64,000 nt of DNA from JBCCMQ01 sp039026235 (GTDB taxonomy: Bacteria > Pseudomonadota > Alphaproteobacteria > Rhodobacterales > Rhodobacteraceae), in the NCBI GenBank assembly GCA_039026235.1, contig JBCCMQ010000002.1, positions 62,001 to 126,000 of the forward strand, written 5' to 3'. Shown here piece by piece: positions 60,860 through 64,000 of this stretch; position 1 is the first letter of the stretch; every line of letters begins with the position of its first letter. The notes beneath the pieces are model-generated. The model worked only from the letters and a program-made list of their open reading frames with translations. It did not search any database and had not been told where the DNA came from. The translations under genes were made by a program, and so were the position numbers.

Positions 60860-61458
60860 GTGTCGACCCAGGTTGTGATCTGGGAGACATCCGGGCGTGG
60901 CCTTTCTGGCGGTACCGCGCTGGCGGTACCAAGATGAACAAAGCCAGCTAACCGTTCATGGGGAAGCAGCCCAAGTCCGCGTTCGCAAAATTCCCGGTCG
61001 TGGCTGGCCCAGCCGGACAGCCAGTTTGCCCCCCAGCCGCTCGCAAGAGCGGCATTCAGCAGCGAAAGCGTTGCCGCACCGGCCGAGTAGGTCTGTTCGA
61101 TATCCGGGATCTTCTCGCTCGCAACAGGGCTTTCCACAACTGCCACCGCCAGCAAGGCCATCTCGAGCTGGACTTTCATTTTTTCGATGTCCTGGGCCGC
61201 TTTCCCGCGGTTCCACCCAATTTCGACGGCAAGCTCCGCAAGGCGGGCCATCGCCTTTTGGCGCAAAACGATAAACCGCCAGGGTTCCAGCTTGCCATGG
61301 TCCGGCACTCTGGCTGCGGCGATCAGGATCTCTTGCAGCGTCGCGTCGCCCGGCACAGGCGTCTTCAGCGATTTGTAAGGCCGGGAACGCCGCGACATGA
61401 GAAAATCGAACGCTGGTCGGTTCGCTGGCGTTGTGGGGTTGGTCGGTAATTCGCTCAT
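60856..61458 (-). CDS. Nitroreductase family protein
   Basis: 200 residues. FLMSRRSRPYKSLK opens the fold, APDHG-type RVPDHGKLEPWRFIVLRQ binds FMN, and GWGANWLSGWASHD is the usual C-terminal FMN contact. Reduces nitro compounds or flavins with NAD(P)H. Co-translated with the EI24 gene. Confidence 0.87.
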   Translation of the reverse strand: MSELPTNPTTPANRPAFDFLMSRRSRPYKSLKTPVPGDATLQEILIAAARVPDHGKLEPWRFIVLRQKAMARLAELAVEIGWNRGKAAQDIEKMKVQLEMALLAVAVVESPVASEKIPDIEQTYSAGAATLSLLNAALASGWGANWLSGWASHDREFCERGLGLLPHERLAGFVHLGTASAVPPERPRPDVSQITTWVDT

Positions 61459-61573
61459 GTTAATCTCATTGACTTCCGATCCATATCTGCGGGTTTGCGA
61501 CGGGCTTCAAGAGGCTGCGCAAAAAATATGTCTCGACTGTTTTGGTACAGCGCTCGCGTGGGTCGCCCCTGGG

Positions 61574-62281
61574 CTAGCTGCAAATACCTTCGGTTTCTGC
61601 TTCGGACCACGCCAGCGTTATGCCGGGCCTCGCGACCACTTCGGCCGGTGCTGCGTCGGGAAAGACCTGGGCAACTACACGGGCCAGTTGCTCGGTGCGA
61701 AGTCCATCCGGATCAAGCGCCCGGCAACACACGAACTCCTCGACCAGAATGCCCTGTTGTTCATAGCTATAATCTAGAAACGGGCGATTTTCGTCGATTT
61801 CGATCAGGTACGGATCGTCGCGCTCGATATGTTCGCGGGCGGCTTTGAAAGGGTGATAGCCAGTGACCGCACGGTTCTGCCACTGCCAGACATGCGTCAG
61901 TTCGTGGGCCAGTCGCATGGCCTCGCGCAATTCCATCTCGGCAGGATATTCGGACAGAAAGTCCTCCTGCCACGTGCGGCGGCTGTAGTAGACCGTCTCA
62001 CCCAATACAAAGGCCGCGAAATAGCCGCGAACCGGTTCAGAACGGGGGGGGCGCAGACGCTCCCTGCACGTGGTACGCGGGCGCGGATTGTAGGTCGCAG
62101 ACAAGAGACCCACCACCGCGCCGTTGACGATACGCACCGAAGACGTATTCAGGGCGCTGCCCATGACGCTATCGCTAAAGGCTATCTCGGTCTCGGTCAG
62201 CGTCCGGGGTGCACATCCTGCCGACAGGATGGCAGCTCCAAGAAGGGCGCGGCGAAGCAAACGGTTGGAACGGGCTAACAT
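61574..62281 (-). CDS. Lipoprotein with HExxH motif
   Basis: 235 residues from ATG 62281. The start MLARSNRLLRRALLGAAILSAGC gives a lipobox (LSAGC, Cys23), so it is probably a membrane lipoprotein. A zinc-peptidase-like HELTH (126–130) lies in AMRLAHELTHVWQWQNRA, as in DUF4157-type proteins; the third ligand is not obvious. The longer open frame to 62662 is not used. No gene partners. Confidence 0.75.
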   Translation of the reverse strand: MLARSNRLLRRALLGAAILSAGCAPRTLTETEIAFSDSVMGSALNTSSVRIVNGAVVGLLSATYNPRPRTTCRERLRPPRSEPVRGYFAAFVLGETVYYSRRTWQEDFLSEYPAEMELREAMRLAHELTHVWQWQNRAVTGYHPFKAAREHIERDDPYLIEIDENRPFLDYSYEQQGILVEEFVCCRALDPDGLRTEQLARVVAQVFPDAAPAEVVARPGITLAWSEAETEGICS

Positions 62282-62412
62282 GCAGGAACTATTTCGGCTA
62301 ATTCTTCCTGACGGCAAGAGCGCGTTTTGGCGCGGCTGGGCGGGCAGGGTTGAGTGCGGCGTGCAAGGAGACGCATGCTTCATGCCATATGGCACGTCGG
62401 GATAGAGGCTTG

Positions 62413-64000
62413 ATGCTGGATTCGCTTGATTCCATTCTGACGCGTTTGGCCGAACGGAAAGCCCTTTCGGCGGCTCTGCTGCTAGTTTTGGCGCTCGCCG
62501 TCCTGTCCCCCTTTGTCGCCCAGGTGCCACCAATCGACCGTGACGAGGTTCTTTTTTCCCAAGCGTCAAGGCAGATGGCGGGCTCGGGTGATTTTGTTGA
62601 CATCCGCTTTGGAGACGGGACACGCTACAAGAAAACCATTGGGATCTATTGGCTACAGGCAAGTGCCGCGAAAGTCTTTGGCGCCGAAAATGCCGGTCAG
62701 ATCTGGGTTTATCGAACCGTTTCGGTTGCTGCGGCTGCCATCAGCGTCCTTTTGACGGCCGCCATAGGCCGTGTTCTGGCCAGTCCGCAGGTTGGTTTTG
62801 GGGCTGCGCTGGGGCTTGCCGGCGTCTTTGTTCTTGGTGCCGAGGCGCGTCTTGCAAAAACTGATGCGGCACTTCTTTGTACAATTCTTGTGGCCCAATA
62901 CCCGTTGGCGCGGCTTTGGGTGGAACGCAAGCTTTCGGCACCGTTGGCATGGCTTTTCTGGGCCGGGCTTGGCGCGTCGGTCCTGGTCAAGGGGCCAATC
63001 GGTCCGCTTGCCGTGGGAAGCACGGTCCTTGTTTTGTCGGGCGCCGCACGCGGCCTGCGCTGGCTTGCGCCACTGCGACCGGTTCGGGGGCTGCTGCTAT
63101 TTCTTCTGATCGTCCTGCCTTGGTTCATCGCCATATCATTCGTGGCTGGGCAGGCCTATTGGAGCGAAGCGCTGGGTCGCGACATGCTCGGCAAGATCAC
63201 GACTGCACAGGAAAGCCACGGCGCGCCTCCCGGATCCTATCTGCTCGGTGTTTGGGCCACTTTCTGGCCTATGGCCATCCTGATCCCGCTGGCGGTTGGC
63301 GCGGTTTGGCGTCACCGGAAAGAGGCCGTCGTTGTTTTCTGCCTTGCATGGACGGTGCCTTTCTGGATCGGGTTCGAGTTGGTATCGACCAAACTGATCC
63401 ATTACGTGATGCCGACCTATCCGGCTTTGGCGATTCTAGTGGCGCTGGGCTGGCAGGAACGTCAGATGGGCGGCCCGAGGATCTGGGAAAAAGCGGTCGT
63501 GGCCGCCCTTCTTCTGATTGGTCCGGTGTTTCTCGCGGCCGCTTTGTGTATCGGCCTTCAAGGCAATGTGCGGCCGGGCTGGGAGTGGGGCCTGGCGCTT
63601 CTGCTCTATGTGGCGGGTGCATACATACTCTGGACCACGGTCCAGCGCGCGCAAATACTCATGCCTTTCCTAGCCATGGCCGTTCTAGGCCTTTCAGTTG
63701 CAATGGGCGTCTACGGGCACCTGTCGCGGGTTCCCGCCCTTTGGCCAGCGGTGCAAGTGAGGGACATGGCTGCCGTCCACCGGTTGTGCGACGATCAGGC
63801 GATCCGAAGCATCGGTTACCGCGAGCCGTCACTTCTGTTCCTGACACAGGACTGGTCCGTTGTCACGGAAGCGCCAGACCTTAGCGAAAGTCTGCGTGGA
63901 CACAGTTGCGCGTTGGTCTTCGTGGAAGACCGCGAACGCGATGGGGCCGAAGCGGCCATGGCTCAAATCGCGCCGGATCGGCAGGCGCTGGCAACCTTTG
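62413..64000 (+). CDS. ArnT/PMT-type glycosyltransferase (family 39), 3' end cut by the window
   Basis: Over 529 residues, still open at the window end. PPIDRDEVLFSQASRQMAGSGDFV carries the catalytic Asp/Glu pair (DRDE) of GT-C/GT39 enzymes; RFGDGTRYKKTIGIYWLQASAAKVFG and RLAKTDAALL, VKGPIGPL and STKLIHYVMPTYPALAILVALG follow in outline. At least nine membrane segments. It moves a sugar from a polyprenyl carrier to lipid A or a protein; donor and acceptor unknown. ATG 62413 has AGAGG upstream. Confidence 0.88.
   Translation, partial: MLDSLDSILTRLAERKALSAALLLVLALAVLSPFVAQVPPIDRDEVLFSQASRQMAGSGDFVDIRFGDGTRYKKTIGIYWLQASAAKVFGAENAGQIWVYRTVSVAAAAISVLLTAAIGRVLASPQVGFGAALGLAGVFVLGAEARLAKTDAALLCTILVAQYPLARLWVERKLSAPLAWLFWAGLGASVLVKGPIGPLAVGSTVLVLSGAARGLRWLAPLRPVRGLLLFLLIVLPWFIAISFVAGQAYWSEALGRDMLGKITTAQESHGAPPGSYLLGVWATFWPMAILIPLAVGAVWRHRKEAVVVFCLAWTVPFWIGFELVSTKLIHYVMPTYPALAILVALGWQERQMGGPRIWEKAVVAALLLIGPVFLAAALCIGLQGNVRPGWEWGLALLLYVAGAYILWTTVQRAQILMPFLAMAVLGLSVAMGVYGHLSRVPALWPAVQVRDMAAVHRLCDDQAIRSIGYREPSLLFLTQDWSVVTEAPDLSESLRGHSCALVFVEDRERDGAEAAMAQIAPDRQALATF

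Overview
The window reads as chromosome from a Rhodobacteraceae (Roseobacter-group) alphaproteobacterium. Grounds: high G+C, the block murA–DUF2948–hisD–UPF0262–LMW-PTP–infA–maf–rng–yacG–tRNA-Phe, a GapR (DUF2312) gene, DUF1467, a short-chain-acyl regulator of the ScfR family, Hint-domain proteins, and the 'CCTCCGG-GGAGTATTT' intergenic motif common in this group. The assignment is inferred from gene content, not from a 16S gene.

Region by region: 0.3–3.1 kb, ABC importer of the NMT1/THI5 type (two permeases and a binding protein; no ATPase is visible). 3.1–17.3 kb, a probable acetate/short-chain-acid locus: acs behind a complete branched-chain-type (HAAT) ABC importer, a divergent ScfR regulator, then a response regulator, a small membrane protein, a transporter-like sensor kinase (SSS-STAC-HK, CrbS/CbrA-like) and a FliM/FliN-like protein. 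17.3–23.9 kb, an acyl-CoA cluster: ACAD10/11-type dehydrogenase, APH-like kinase, FadJ-like fusion and two SnoaL/NTF2-fold proteins. This set resembles 4-hydroxyacyl-CoA degradation. 23.8–24.6 kb, small membrane protein, gapR and tRNA-Thr(TGT).

24.6–37.2 kb is accessory DNA. A decayed P4-type integrase (internal stop, 3' end cut by an IS3-like remnant) lies next to tRNA-Thr. Then comes an island of about 11.8 kb bounded by a 39-bp direct repeat that is the 3' part of tRNA-Phe (25413–25451 and 37154–37192). The island carries an intact tyrosine integrase, a PIN-domain protein, two AlpA-like regulators, a primase, a RepA-like helicase followed by an origin-like set of inverted repeats, a DUF2628 protein, a GIY-YIG-like protein, and a three-gene operon that matches an ABC-three-component (ABC-3C) conflict system. 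The first gene of that operon has a one-base frameshift in an A-run.

37.1–44.2 kb is core housekeeping, all on the minus strand up to a tRNA-Thr(GGT). 44.4–50.4 kb holds an unknown gene, a lamin-tail/Hint secreted protein, an FMN reductase and three TadE/TadG-like pseudopilin genes. 50.5–64 kb holds carB, a GT87 glycosyltransferase, cfa, aspS, a response regulator, methylmalonyl-CoA epimerase, DUF1467, a CysZ-like protein, a nitroreductase, a lipoprotein with an HExxH motif, and an ArnT-type glycosyltransferase that runs off the window end.
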